The notes beneath the pieces are model-generated. The model searched no databases. It was not told where the DNA came from and saw only the letters and a list, made by a program, of their open reading frames with translations. The translations under genes and the position numbers were made by a program. A stretch of 64,000 nt of DNA from Valencia hispanica (lineage: Eukaryota > Chordata > Actinopteri > Cyprinodontiformes > Valenciidae), in NCBI GenBank assembly GCA_963556495.2, contig OY747716.1:46874318-46938317 (forward strand), written 5' to 3'. Within the stretch, counting starts at the first letter, position 1; each line of letters opens with the position of its first letter. Shown piece by piece: positions 1 through 11,554 of the stretch.

Positions 1-95
1 CATGTATTTCGATTTATTTTAGTCTGTAGAATGTGCACATAACTTTATATTTTTGTCCAGTGACATAATTTTAAATATTAAATCATATGTTATGG

Positions 96-227
96 ATGTC
101 AGAACAAGTACTCAATACTTGAGAAGCATTTCTACCAAAAACATTTTTACTCTTACTTGAGTCATTTTTTGGATTACTACTTTGTACTTTTACTTGAGTA
201 CAATTCTTGGCTACTCTACCCACCTCT
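96..227. repeat. Dispersed AT-rich repeat, end of a MITE-like family
   Basis: Contains the recurring phrases ACTTGAGTA and CTACTCTACCCACCTCTG. Closely similar text recurs at about 56325-56402 and 57345-57472, so this is an interspersed repeat and not unique intron. The CTCTACCCACCTCTG end resembles a terminal inverted repeat of a non-autonomous DNA transposon, but the other end was not delimited. No coding potential is seen. Confidence 0.55.
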
Positions 228-244
228 GTGTAAAAACCTGTACG

Positions 245-1090
245 TTTCTCCTGCAGCTACGGTAGAAAAAGAAAGACGGACCGAACCAGAAATTTGTCAG
301 TGAACGCATCTTTCAGCAGCAATAAGGTCCATAACACGCTCTGCACTGAACTGAATGACTCACCTGAAACAATGTTAAAATAAATGTAAACATCACTGAT
401 ACTAGAGAAAAACCAGCTGACGTCCAACATGGCTACCAGTAGCATCCAATCAGCCCAAACTCCTTATTTTGGGATTTTCCCAACAGCTGTTCATGCTGCA
501 TTCAGGTACAGCTGGGAGACTAGGCTGTTGAAATATCAAAACATCTCCAAAGTGATTTAAGCATGTTTTATTCTCAAAAATTGACAAAGTATTATTTAAA
601 CATTTTTACTAGTGCTGTCATGAGATTAAAAAAAGTTTGAGATTAATTATAATCGGTAATTAATTAATCTAATTAATCTCACCTAATAATTGCTGAGAAA
701 ATCCCTCATTTTGAGGTATTTTCTTTTAAATTCATTACATTTTTGTGGTAGGACAAAAGTTTGATAAAGTATTATTTAAACATTTCTAAACATCAACACT
801 GACTGTTTCCAAGTGGTTATATTGTGTTCTACTCTGGCTATGTCTCCTTGTACTATTTTATTTATTTATCAAAGAATCTCCAGTAACTTTTTTAAGTTGT
901 AGAACATAATAAAATCAAATTAATTTCAGGAATTGAAAGGAAATAAATCACGAAAAAAGGTTCTTGGTTAAATGCTGATCAAAGTAAAACATAAAAAGTC
1001 ATACAAACATTTATATTTATTTTTCTTGATTTAAATGTTCAGAAAACGTACTGAACTGACTTTAAAGGCCCAAATAAGTAGCCTTACACC
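245..1090 (+). repeat. Dispersed repeat family C, copy 1
   Basis: Shares long, diverged blocks with 32380-32962 (same orientation) and with 48092-49404 (opposite orientation). Examples are the block around CATCACTGATACTAGAGAAA at about 391 and the block around GCATGTTTTATTCTCAA at about 561. Better preserved copies end in GTGTAACGGTACAC-like sequence, which suggests a non-autonomous DNA transposon. The copy is interrupted by a second repeat at 606-765. No transposase is recognised. Confidence 0.6.
606..765. repeat. Short repeat nested in family C, flanked by 20-bp direct repeats
   Basis: About 160 bp beginning near TACTAGTGCTGTCATGAG with alternating TAATTAATC blocks. It is bracketed by identical 20-mers AAAGTATTATTTAAACATTT at 586-605 and 766-785. 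In the other family C copies the flanking sequence is continuous, so this looks like an insertion. Related GCTGTCA/TAATTAATC text is at 44500-44583. Confidence 0.6.
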
Positions 1091-1939
1091 CGTTGTATCA
1101 ACACAATCACCAGCTATCAATCTCAGCACCCCGAGTTCTCCACAGCCCCGATAATATCTGCTAATACTTCCTTGTTTGTCCCAATTAGATGTTAAACTGC
1201 CTCTCTCCAGTTTGCTAATTATTGATTATGCTTTTTAAAGGCCACAGAGATCAGCGTGCAGCTAATCAGATTCAATGATGTGTAACTACTTTGCGCTTTA
1301 GAGTTTTCCTCAAAATAAGAAATAACAAAGACAAATGGGGGAAATAAGTCATACCAGCAGCAAAACGACGAATGTTTTCCATTCGCTAAATTCTATCTTT
1401 CAGGCCTGAAATGACAAAATAAAATAGCAGAACTGAGGCGGTCGTTTACTTCTCCTCAACCTTCGTCACATCCTGCGTTTTGACACGTGGTTTTCTAAAA
1501 TATAACAAGATGAACAGCTTCAGCAGCATTTCTGCAAACGTTACTAAAAAGAGAAAGAAGGAGCATCTGCTGGAACATGTTCAGATCTCCAGTGGGTGTT
1601 TCCTGCAGCAGGATGATTTATGTGGAACCCGCTCCAAATAAACTAGAGCGCGTTCCTCGCGACAACGGAACGTGTCAGCCGCTAAACCGGGATGGGGTTT
1701 CTGGAGGACAAAGGGAACAACATCAATAAATCACTGCTGCTTCGGGATGTTTGGGCGGAGACAGCAAGACAAATGTAAGCCTGTTTAGTCTGAGCAGTGC
1801 TGGACAACAACGGCTTCTTCATACAAAACAGTCTGCAGCCACGGGGGAAAGTAAGTACACCCTCCAACAGAGCTACAGTTCCATGACTCAGCACAAAAGA
1901 GACATTATTTTGTGTTTCTAAACTTATTTCAATCTGGTA
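1091..1939. other. Non-genic stretch, probable intron sequence
   Basis: I see no exon, RNA gene or clear repeat here. Short open frames lack recognisable motifs and splice context. Confidence 0.5.
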
Positions 1940-2635
1940 GCAGGACGATATACAGGATATAAGGTAGAAATGATCGCCTACCGCCATTGTGCTTGTTTAT
2001 GATGTCATCAAGCTGCGCCGACTCTGTTACAGGTACGCAAGGAGGATAAATACTGATGTTCAGTGTTTGTATTGACAGATAAACATTGCAGATATTGTGA
2101 GTTTTACAATTGTTGTTGTCTATAAAACGGAAAATAAACCCGTTGAACCATTTTCAGTTCAAATATGTGCAGCTTTATTTTCATACAGTATTATAGTTTT
2201 TTTTAAATAGGTAATCAGCAAAGCGGGAAGAAATGTTACTTCTCTTTTTACATTTTGCACTTCAGTTTTAAGCAATTGTAAATTTTGTGTTTCCATAACT
2301 TTCAGCTTGTATTTTATTTAAAATATTTATGTTAGAACAATTCTTGTGTCGCATTGTTTGGAAAACGATTTATAACACACCCTAAAAAAAAAACAATTGT
2401 AAGGTTTTTTCATTTCAAAAAAAGTATATATATTTTGCAAAATAAATGTCTTTTCTAGACTTTTTGAAGTTTTTGTTCTGCTGCAATGTATCTGGAATGT
2501 GAGATTGTTCAAAAACAGTCATTTTGACATATACTAATGGAAGACAATAATATATCCCAATAAATGTAGTTATTTATTGCACGCTTCAGATTACATCGCA
2601 ATATAGATTTTGAGGACATATCGCAATTATATTAA
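1940..2635. repeat. Dispersed repeat family B, copy 1
   Basis: AT-rich block running from near ACGATATACAGGATATAAGG to CATATCGCAATTATATTAAC. It includes the phrases GATGTCATCAAG and GGATAAATACTGATGTTCAGTGTT. The same order of blocks occurs at 56696-57308 (same orientation) and about 27690-28090 (reverse orientation). This is an unclassified interspersed, probably non-autonomous, family. No coding capacity is seen. Confidence 0.6.
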
Positions 2636-2732
2636 CTGCACAACAGATTCTAATCTAATATATATTTGTATATATGTGAAAATGTTCCCCTTTTTGGGAT
2701 AAATAAAGTATCTATCCATCCATCCATAACGG
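2636..2732 (+). repeat. Retrotransposon 3' tail with (ATCC)n
   Basis: The phrase GGGATAAATAAAGTATCTATCC followed by repeated ATCC resembles the 3' end of a fish non-LTR retrotransposon with its simple-repeat tail. It is only about 100 bp, so the source family cannot be named. Confidence 0.4.
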
Positions 2733-5394
2733 AGCTGCGCTGTTCATTTGCTGGTGTGCAGCATCCAACGCCAGGTCGGATAGACGACGGCAGTGAGCTG
2801 AAGAGAGGCAGCTGTTGCCTGGGAAGGTACAGTATATAAAAGCCAGTTTCTGAACTGTTTGACGGCAAAGTTATTCCAAGAGCCGCCGATCTTCCCAGGA
2901 AGTCCACCAGGATGGGACTGTGTGATACTCAGAGAATAAGTGAAAACTCACCAGCTCCATCTCAGACTCGGTTAAATGTTAGGAGAGGAGAGTTAGAGGA
3001 AGACTGATCCAATATGGCTGGTGTGGAAGAGCCTGACGGGGGAAAACTGCTGGATCGGAGGTAGAGCTACACTTTTTGACTCATGGGGTCAAACAAATCC
3101 TGTCATCATCTATTTTTACCGGTCAATTTGTATTCAACCTGAAGAAACTGAACAGACAGTCCACATCGTCCCGTCTCACATCAAGCAGATGAATGCATGG
3201 AACTTTTTCTCCACAGGGATAAAAACCTGTGAAATGAAGCGATTGCACTTATAATACGAACAGTTCACCTGCTGTGGTCTGAACGCACAGCCTCACATCT
3301 TCCTCCTGCTCCGCATGGAGCTGAAGCGATCACCAACTCGATCGTAATCAAATAGTGGGATCGCTGCAGAGGTTTTTGTCATGAGGTTTTAGATTTTTGC
3401 CACGGACTGATGACTTCTCATGAAGGTTTAGACGTTCTGGAGGCTGAATCCGCGCTCCGCCGCCACAATGGAGACTGGAATTAAAGCGCCGCTTCAGCCA
3501 AAGTTTTGAAATCAGGGAAAGTTTCTCCGACTGAAGCATCAGAAGTCAGAAAGACTCTCCGTTTTCTGACCCATAAGCCACGGCTGCACGTTAACGTGTT
3601 CAGCTTACAGCACTGGTGCTACAGAGGCTGCTGGTTTTGTAGCACAGACAAAGAAAAGTTGTAGCATCAACACAACATGTCTTTTACAATCTCTACAAAA
3701 CTTGTTTTCTCAACATTTACAAGGTATCAAATTGCAACTGGACATCCACGACCTTTTAAACAAAATTTCTAGTTATGAAACACAAATAAATTTGCTGCGA
3801 TGTGTTAAGACAAAATTAATAGAAAGAATATAGTTTTTTTATAGTACTTTGCAAAGAAAATAGGGGCATATTTATTATGCACCAAACGTTGCTTGCCAAC
3901 CGCCATTAAAATAGAAGTTCATGGCTTATGTTATTTTCAGTGTTTTTGTTACAGGTTTTAAAAGCCATACATTGTTGAACTCACCATATATTTCGAACGT
4001 TCCTTGAATGCACCACAGGTACAGTACAGACAAGCTTCTGCCTGTGTGGCTTATAAAAGACGGATCGGTCCTATATGCTGCTAGCAGATTTTTTTTTTTA
4101 CTTTTGTATTCATGTTAAACAGAAAACAACTTTGTGAACGAGTGAAACGAACTGAGAAAAGTTTCTGATTGGTCCGTTGATGTAGCGTGATCATGCTGCA
4201 TGTGTATTCGGAGATCATTCCCTTTCTGAGCGTCTGGAAGGTTGCGGTCTGGATGCAGAGCAGGCCGGGTCTCTAATCTGCAGGGAATATCGGCGACAAC
4301 GTTTCGCAGAAAGCGTCTGAGTGTGGTCAGACATGTCGCTAGATTTGTCGCTGGGTTCTCTAGGAGAAGGCCTGACTTTTTTTGGGGGGGGGGGTCTTTA
4401 AGGGGGTCTGAAAAGAAGAAAGTTGCTAAGTTGGGAACACCGGTCTTCAGGCGGTGTCAGAAACTCTCTGACCCCGGTGTGATCGTGATTGTGGCTTTGG
4501 GGACATATTCTGCTAGAACGGGACGTCGCTCAGTTTGACGCACCTCTAGAGGTCGGTGGAGGTCGCACCGTGTGGCATGGAGCGATCCTTTGAGACGGGC
4601 CGAAATGCGTTCAGTGTGAACCAGCCTTTACAGATTAGAAAAAAAGAAGCACAATTGCTTCGTATGAAAAATGGTTTATTGCTCAGATGTTTTATTTCTA
4701 CATATGTGTGACATATATGTGCACTGTACAGTCCTGCATAAGCTATCGCTTCAGTGGGAGGAAATCCCCCAGCACGGCACCGGGCTCTAGGCTGCAAAGC
4801 CTCAGTAACCCTTCAACGCGCTGTCAGCTCCCGGTTAGCGAGATGCCTGCTGTACGCTGTCCAGGAGATGATGCTCTCGTGGGAATCTTTTTTTTGCTTT
4901 TGTATGGATTTAGTTCCCTGTGCTCCGTGTGTACCAAGTGGTCAGAGGTATGAATCGTAATCTGTCAAAATGACGGCCAGCCTTCGGATTTTTCTATCAC
5001 CGTTTTACAAAAAAACGCAGCAAAACGGTAAAAGATAGAAAATATTCAGGTTAACGCGACCCCTCCTCTGGAAACTGTATTGCGACAAGGTAATATTTCT
5101 CATATCAGTCGAGTTTTATATCACGATATAAAGCACATCACTATTTTTGTCATTATTTAACAATCCCTGGTACTATGAAGATATCAGAACGTTATTTTTG
5201 ATTGAAAGTTTTAAGGTTTAAAGTTGAACATGTCATCGGACATTATACAACTGTTTCGGAAAAATCAAAACAGGTTAGGGCTGGGAGATATGGATAAAAA
5301 AAATGTCATCCTAAATTCGATTTTTGATGTGAATCTATTTATTTTTCTCTCTTTCTATTCTTACAAAGAAATTTTAAATTACATCCCTTTGAAC
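2733..5394. other. Non-genic stretch
   Basis: No gene is supported. Open frames of up to 98 codons (for example around 4242-4538) have no recognisable domains or splice context. A run of about ten G lies at 4385-4394. The stretch around 5095-5330 has degenerate TATCACGATATA text resembling families A and B. Confidence 0.45.
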
Positions 5395-5720
5395 TAGGGA
5401 TGTGTATTGGCAAGAATCTGGTGATACGATATGTATCACAATTCGCGATGAATATTGCGATTTATTGCGATACTATCAGTAAGACTGTGTATTGTGATTT
5501 TTAAAACTGAATTTAACAGTCCCATCATTCTAAACAATTCAACCTGTTTCATACTTTAACACGTCCAGTTTTATTACTAGATCTAATTGATCCACTGGAA
5601 CCAAGAAGGTGAAAACAGCCACAAACTACCAGTTATACTTTTAATGTTACTATAAAAATGACTGTCATCATTAATGGTTCCAATAAAATCCTAAAACATA
5701 AAATAAAAAAGGAGATATTC
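5395..5720 (+). repeat. Dispersed repeat family A, copy 1
   Basis: Starts AGGGATGTGTATTGGCAAGA, passes through TATTGCGATTTATTGCGATA, and contains the diagnostic block TTTATTACTAGATCTAATTG and then GGTGAAAACAGCCACAAACT. Further copies are at 13848-14296, 33294-33646, 33846-34218, 38858-39214, 43673-43962 and 55877-56050. TATCGATA-rich ends and the GGGATGTG/CACATCCC termini suggest a MITE. No autonomous partner is seen here. Confidence 0.65.
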
Positions 5721-8536
5721 CTTCAAGGGGTGCATTGATCAATTTTTTATTTTTTTTTTTTTTTCGATTTTCCAAAAATTCAATCTTCATTAACAATGAA
5801 GATTGAGGGGAGAATATCTGGGATGTGTGAAAGGTTGAGATCACGTCCGACCGACGGAGCGGTGAAAAAAAAGCGTCAGACGTTTTATTCAGTCAGAATC
5901 AAATCAGACGGATTGATTTAAATCAGACGGAGAGTTCATAATCTGATGGTGGAGAACGGCCAGAACATCTGGGTCCAATCTGCTGATCCGTGTCGGTAAA
6001 AAAAACACAAAAAAACTCGGAGGACTTCTTCTTCTTCTTCTCCTATTAGATCAGCCGCAGTGTAACAACATCCTCTGTTCTCCTCGTCTTTTACTCTCTT
6101 ACAAACACACCCGGGGTCTGCGGGGAGACGCCATCTTCCACTCGCAGCGAGGCGCAGCAGAGCTGGGAGGGTGTTGCCTAGCAACGGTTCTCTAGGAGAA
6201 GGCCTGAGAAGGCCATCTTGGATTTGGAGCATCAGATGAGAGGAGTGCTCAAACGATACCTGCCAAGGTGGATGAATGTGTGTGTGTGTGTTGCAGCCGT
6301 CTAATTATTTTCTTCCTCCTCCTCCTCCTCCTCTTCATCAGTGATCCTCGGCTGTTTTCGTTTTTCTGCCTGTAGTGAAAGGTTCTGCTCTCTCACCACA
6401 ACCCTCCAGAGACGGTTCTGATGGGTCCAACACGCACCTGTGATGTCCTCCGCAGCAGCAAACCCATCAGGCCTGATTTTCTGCTCGGCTTTATCTTAAA
6501 GGGACAGGCACCGTTCTCATCCTGAACTCTGAGCCTGTCTGCAGGAACCAGTTTACTTTGAAGCCGAACTTATCAATCCGCTTAAACCTTTTGAATTCAG
6601 AGGTGCAGGAAGACACAGAAGAAGATGGTTTCCTTTGGGCCGGACCACGCCTCTGCTGCTTTGTGTTGTTGCTGGACGACTTTTAGGCTGAATGACCCTT
6701 CCTACCTAAGAGTTATGAGTTTAAGAATTTATTTCTTCATCATTTGCTCCTTTTTTCTCTCATCTTTGTTTGTAGAAAGGATCGGGGTGTAGTTGTCTAG
6801 TTTAAAAGTCTTGTTCACTGAGAAACCGTGTTAATACTTGTTCTTTTTTTGAAATACCATCGGTAGCGAGCGAGTCAGAGAAAGCCAGTCTCTTCTATGT
6901 CACAGACAAAATGAGTATTTATGGCCCCGCCCACCTTGGCTTTGGACCACCCGCAGGAAGACTGTATTAATAGGGTTAGACTGAAACTAAATGCTTTTCC
7001 GACCATTTTCCCACACAAGGAGCCTAAACGCCCTCGGGGAGAAAGTAAAAATGCGCGGTAAAAAGCGCCAAAGACAAGAGACGCTGGACGCTCTCCTGAG
7101 CAGAACACCCGCTCCTGCAGTTGTCGCTGTTCCGACTATCTGTGCTACCCCTCAATCCGTGCCACCCCGTAGCACTGCGCACACTCATTTCGGTGTTACG
7201 TCACAATTCGCTTACTCAGCAAATCTGTCATTGAGAATTCCTACCTGGAAGATCCATTTTGTCTGTTTTATTTTTTTTTTTAGGTTTACGGTGAGTTTTA
7301 TTCGAATTATTTTACTTTCTGGCTAATTTTTATTCAACATTTTTTGAGCCATTTCTTAAGCTACTTGTTTCAAGTTTACATGACAGCCCTTGTATGTCAG
7401 TTTCACTTCTGTGATATCGTTACACTGCATGTAAACAAGTCCCATTAAATAGAGTCGTAGAATAAATCCGATGTATTTTGCAGGCTATTCGTGCTTATAA
7501 TCATACTACATTTTAATATTTTGGAGTAATAATACTGCTATCTGCTCTACATCTTACTGGCTTGGTATACATTCATTATCTGCTTTACAAACTAATATCA
7601 GATTTTCAGAGTTATCAGTCTTCTACAGATCAGTACTATCACAGTTTGTTTTTGTAGTATGCTAATTAACAGTCACTCTGTTGGCCCACAGTCATGAAGC
7701 ACTGGGTTTTAATTGATGATTGATTGGTGGGTGGAAGCAGTTGTGATGTTATGCACGCTGTTCAACGCTGCTTTTAGGACACTTAAATGGAAATAACTGC
7801 CACTCCGACGAGGTCATGGGAAAATAATGTTTTTATTCTTAAAATAATCCAATGGTTTCCTAGCATTTGTCTGATCTGACCCGACTGTCTGTCCTACCTT
7901 GACGCAGTGCGCAGAACAATATTACGTCACACAACGTAAATTAAAATACGTAAATTTACCAGGTAGGATATTCTGATCACTGTTTTTAGTGCATCTATAT
8001 GTGCTATCCACATATATTTAACATGTAGGATATTCTGATCAAGGTTTCCGTGCATGTTTTATGTGCTAGTTTTAGCTTTATATTAAACGGGTAGCACGTT
8101 CTGTGGATTGAAAGAAAAGTTTTCGTATTCATATAAATTGTTGCTATGTTGAGCATTAGGCTACTGCTAAACTGCCACTTCAATCCCGTCACTTGAAAAA
8201 TATTTTCCGATGATTATATCTAACATCATAAGCTAACCGTTGTTGTTTTCGGCATGTAAACATACCAGTAGCACTTTCCGATGGGTAGCACCGACAGATA
8301 GACATAGCCATCTATGCACGCTACTGTAGGACATTCTGAAGAGGTAGCACAGATCGTCTGAACAGCGGCCTGTGAAACCAAGGTGCAACCATATGACGTC
8401 ACTACCCAGAGTGCATTGTGACGCTAAGAACAATGGCGACCTACAAGTTAAACTATTTTTTACAAATTTTATAAAAACAAAGACATGAAGGTTTTTTATA
8501 CCACTGTATTATAACTGATACTAACATTTATCTTTT
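5721..8536. other. Non-genic stretch
   Basis: No gene is supported. The stretch holds an RFX-like GTTGCCTAGCAAC (6174-6186), a CCT(n) tract near 6317-6332, and a degenerate tandem region described separately. Open frames at 5936-6232 and 6875-7326 show no recognisable motif. Confidence 0.45.
7960..8360. repeat. Degenerate tandem repeat with TAGGATATTCTGATCA units
   Basis: Two units begin TAGGATATTCTGATCA (about 7965 and 8027) and share GTGCAT and TATGTGCTA at the same spacing, giving a period of about 60-65 bp. Diverged echoes (GGTAGCAC, TAGGACATTCTGA) continue to about 8350. GTAGCAC also occurs near 7172, so this could be part of a larger unclassified element. Confidence 0.4.
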
Positions 8537-8550
8537 AAGAACTACAAGTC

Positions 8551-8746
8551 TCGTGGCGCAGTGGGTTAAGACGGGCGCCCCATGTTCAGAGGCCTTAGTC
8601 CTCGATGCGGTTGTCCCGGATTCGATTCCAGCCTGAGGACATTTGCCGAATGTCTCTCCCCTGCTTCTCTCCCCTTTCTATAAGCCTGTCCACTTTCAAT
8701 AAAGGCCACTGTGGCCACAAAAACCATTAAAAAAATTTTTTTTTTA
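8551..8746 (+). mobile_element. tRNA-derived SINE with perfect 14-bp target duplication
   Basis: The head has an RNA polymerase III A-box-like GTGGCGCAGTGGGTTAAG and a B-box-like GGATTCGATTCC about 60 bp later, as in SINEs derived from tRNA. The body continues through CAATAAAGGCCACTGTGGCC to an A/T-rich tail. AAGAACTACAAGTC is repeated exactly at 8537-8550 and 8747-8760, which defines the ends and implies a young insertion. A second, divergent SINE with the same architecture is on the minus strand at 51645-51787. This is a retroposon and not a functional tRNA gene. Confidence 0.85.
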
Positions 8747-8785
8747 AAGAACTACAAGTCTTTGTAGCCGGGGTTCCTTTTAAGA

Positions 8786-9257
8786 ACTCGGCTAGTAGAA
8801 GCTAAACGTTAGCAGCTCTGCTAGTGGAAGCTAACCGTTAGCAGCTCTGCTAGTAGAAGCTAACTGTTAGCAGCTTTGCTAGTAGAAGCTTGCCTAGGAA
8901 AGAGCGAACCATTAGCAACCCACCTAGTAGAAGCTAAACGTTAGCAGCTCTGCTAGTGGAAGCTAACCGTTAGCAGCTCTGCTAGTAGAAGCTAACTGTT
9001 AGCAGCTCTTCTAGTAGAAGCTTGCCTAGGAAAGAGCGAACCATTAGCAACCCACCTAGTAGAAGCTAACCGTTAGCAGCTCTGCTAGTAGAAGCTAACC
9101 GTTAGCAGCTCTGCTAGTAGAAGCTAACCGTTAGCAACTCGGCTAGTAGAAGTTAACCGTTAGCAACTCGGCTAGTAGAAGCTAACCGTTAGCAGCTCTG
9201 CTAGTAGAAGCTAACCGTTAGCAGCTCTGCTAGTAGAAGCTAACCGTTAGCAGCTCC
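8786..9257. repeat. 29-bp minisatellite with higher-order structure
   Basis: About 16 tandem copies of a 29-bp unit containing CTAGTAGAAGCTAACCGTTA followed by GCAGCTCTG. Variants change single bases (AAACG, AACTG, TGGAAG). A longer variant containing TTGCCTAGGAAAGAGCGAAC recurs once, so the first part is a higher-order repeat with a period of about 134 bp (8790 and about 8925), followed by a more uniform array. No reading frame is maintained. Confidence 0.85.
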
Positions 9258-9439
9258 ACAACATGGCAGAACACGTTCGGGTGTGTGTTATTGTGAATAC
9301 AGACATCAGCGTTGCATTTATTTCCCAAGAAAGAAGAACTGAAGAACAAACTTTTGAAATTTGTCTTGAAACACCCCCGGCGAAGTTAGTTAAGTTAGTT
9401 GTTTGTTCGAAGGCAACATAACAATCAAATTGCTGTTAG

Positions 9440-10222
9440 CCAGAGGCGAGACGTTTGAGCACCACAGGGGACCGTACTCTCACCATTCCTTTTCACTCTG
9501 TACACCTCAGACTTCCAGTACAAATCAGAGACCTGTCATCTGCAGAAATACTCAGATGACTCTGCAATTGTCGGGTGTATCAGAGATGGAGAAGAAGCTG
9601 GAAATAGAGAGCTGGTAGACAGCTTTGTGTGAAACACTGTTTCCATCATGGGAGAAGAAGTGGAGGTGGTTGAGGGGTATAAATACCTCGCAGTTCACCT
9701 GGACAACAGACTGGACTGGAGGCTGAACAGTGAAACCGTCTACAAGAAGGGACAGAGCAGATTGGACTTCTTGAGGAAGCTTAGGTCCTTCAAGGTTTGC
9801 AGCAAGATGCTGCAGATCTTCTACAAGTCTGTTGTGGAGAGCGTAATCTCTTCAGCCGTCATCTGTTGGGGTAGAAGCATCAGAGCCAGGGATTTAAAAA
9901 GGCTAAACAACCTGATAAAGAAGGTTCTGGTTCTGTTCTGGGGACGACTGTGGAACATCTGGAAATGATAATGCAAAGAAGGATTCTTCTTAAAAATAAA
10001 AAGCTTATGGACAACCCTTAGGATCCTCTTCATGAGTCATACAACAACAGAGTGTCTTCAGTCGGAGGCTTCTTCACTTTCGCTGCAACACAGACCGCTA
10101 CAGGAAATCCTTCCTGCCCACAGCCATCATCATCTATAACAACTCCTTAAAGAAGAAATTGTATGAGCTACAACAACACTTATTTTCCCTCTGGGATCAA
10201 TAAAGTATTTTTGAATTGAATA
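9440..10222 (+). pseudogene. Non-LTR retrotransposon reverse transcriptase fragment (L2-like)
   Basis: The translation around 9550 reads KYSDDSAIVGCIRDGEE, which carries the YxDD catalytic box of a reverse transcriptase. From 9648 a second frame reads YKYLAVHLDNRLDW, then KKGQSRLDFLRKLRSFKVC and then VISSAVICWG. These are typical of the C-terminal RT/thumb region of fish LINEs, probably of the L2/Jockey group. Stops and frame changes break it, and the 5' part is missing. The 3' end is TCAATAAAGTATTTTTGAAT. A second copy is at 31490-32005, and tail-only fragments lie at 11555, 19745, 28425, 44055 and 58340. Confidence 0.75.
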
Positions 10223-10832
10223 TCATGAATAATACTGAGTAACACGTAATCCTGACGTGTCCCCCCACACAGCCACTCCTCCAGCAAACTGTAACCTCCT
10301 GAAACAGGAGTGAGGGAGCCTTTATTCCACTGAAAACGACTCACAAGGCATTCATTCAAACTAGAGACTGCAGCAGATTTATTGAAGAAGAAAAAAACGA
10401 GTGAATGAGACCTTTAAGGACCTCAGGGTCTCATTTTTGCCTCTGCAGATGAAAGGACTTTACAAGCAGTTTCAAGCCATGATGCAACGGTGCAGTGAGG
10501 CAGCAGGCCTGAGAGCCAGCTGAAAATGCTTCGTCCAGCGACACCATCTCCAGTCTGTCGTGGTGCAGAAGGAGCTCAACACCAAAGCTGATACTACAGA
10601 CATGGAGACGCTGACAGGCACCATGCTCATTTAGTTCGATCAGAACATGAGGCGCGTGAGTCTCAGCCCAGATTTACCACAACTTTCACTAAAAGTAAAA
10701 GCACCTAAAGTGGTTGTGGAGAAGTTGTTGGAGGGTTCTAGGCATGGATTTGCAGTGCTTGCTAACAACTGATGGTGTCATGCAGGACATGTTACTGTGG
10801 AATATCGTCTCTGCTGCCTGGATATTGAGCTC
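10223..10832. other. Non-genic stretch
   Basis: I see no gene, RNA or recognisable repeat in this interval between the retrotransposon remnant and the Harbinger derivative. Confidence 0.4.
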
Positions 10833-10835
10833 TTA

Positions 10836-11543
10836 AGCCGCGTTCACACCGGTCAGCGCGTCCAGGCAGCAGGGCAGCTAGATTACATGCAAGTCTATGG
10901 TATCTACGCATCTAGTGGGCGTCAAACTGCCAAGCAGCAAGTCGCGCGCGTCGGCGCAACTGGCATCAGCGCGTCCACGCGGCTGATGCCCGGACGCCCC
11001 GACGGTCCGTCTGCTGCTCAAGTTGGGAAAATTGAACTTTCGGGCAGCAGACGCGCGGCGTCAACCAATCAGAGCGACTCGTTGTACTGACGTAGTAACT
11101 CCTTCCATGGGGGAATCAGCAAATTTTTTATTCAAGATGGAGGACAAACTGATCGTCGCTGTATGTAATGTCCGTGAACTGTATGACCCGTCTTCGTCTT
11201 TTTACAAAGACAGGAAGAGATCGGATCTGATTTGGAGGAAGATATCGGAGGATATTGGAGTGCCAGGTAAGCAGTTAAATATATTTCTTTTAACTTTCAA
11301 CGTTGTGTGGCTTCATTAATTAAAGCCCAAGCCACTCTCTCGACAAGATCCGCCATGTTGTAAACAACTAGCAACAGACAAATCCACGCCCGCACGCTGA
11401 CGTAATGACATGACGCGCTGATGCCCAGACGCGCCGACGCAAACCACAAGTGTGCAAGCAGCTGGGTTTTAATTGTAAAGCGTCGACTTTCGTCCGTTTG
11501 AGCGATTTGACGCCTGGACGCGCTGACCGGTGTGAACGCGGCT
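10836..11543 (+). mobile_element. Internally deleted PIF/Harbinger derivative (MITE)
   Basis: Both ends carry the same roughly 32-bp inverted repeat starting AGCCGCGTTCACACCGGTCA and continuing GCGCGTCCAGGC. They are flanked by TTA on each side (10833-10835 and 11544-11546), the 3-bp duplication expected of PIF/Harbinger elements. The left part matches the MADF-gene end of the 2.9-kb element at 16575-19461, and the right part matches that element's other end. Everything between MADF intron 1 and the transposase 5' end is missing. It is about 0.7 kb, cannot encode a transposase, and lies in the opposite orientation to the larger copy. Confidence 0.9.
11137..11266 (+). pseudogene. Orphan first exon of the Harbinger MADF gene
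   Basis: An ATG opens MEDKLIVAVCNVRELYD and runs to ISEDIGVP, followed by a GTAAGC donor. This equals exon 1 of the MADF-BESS gene at 17751-19152 apart from isolated substitutions (I to V). Exons 2-4 are absent, because the deletion that made the MITE starts in the intron. The upstream promoter region and start are kept, so a short aberrant transcript is possible but no MADF domain can be completed. Confidence 0.85.
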
Positions 11544-11554
11544 TTAGCGTGTCA

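Noticed and set aside
8551..8640. Possible functional tRNA gene
   Set aside because: A and B boxes are present, but there is no convincing cloverleaf, and the tail and target duplication mark it as a SINE.
8786..9257. CRISPR-like array of regularly spaced repeats
   Set aside because: Units are contiguous without unique spacers and the genome is a vertebrate; it is a minisatellite.
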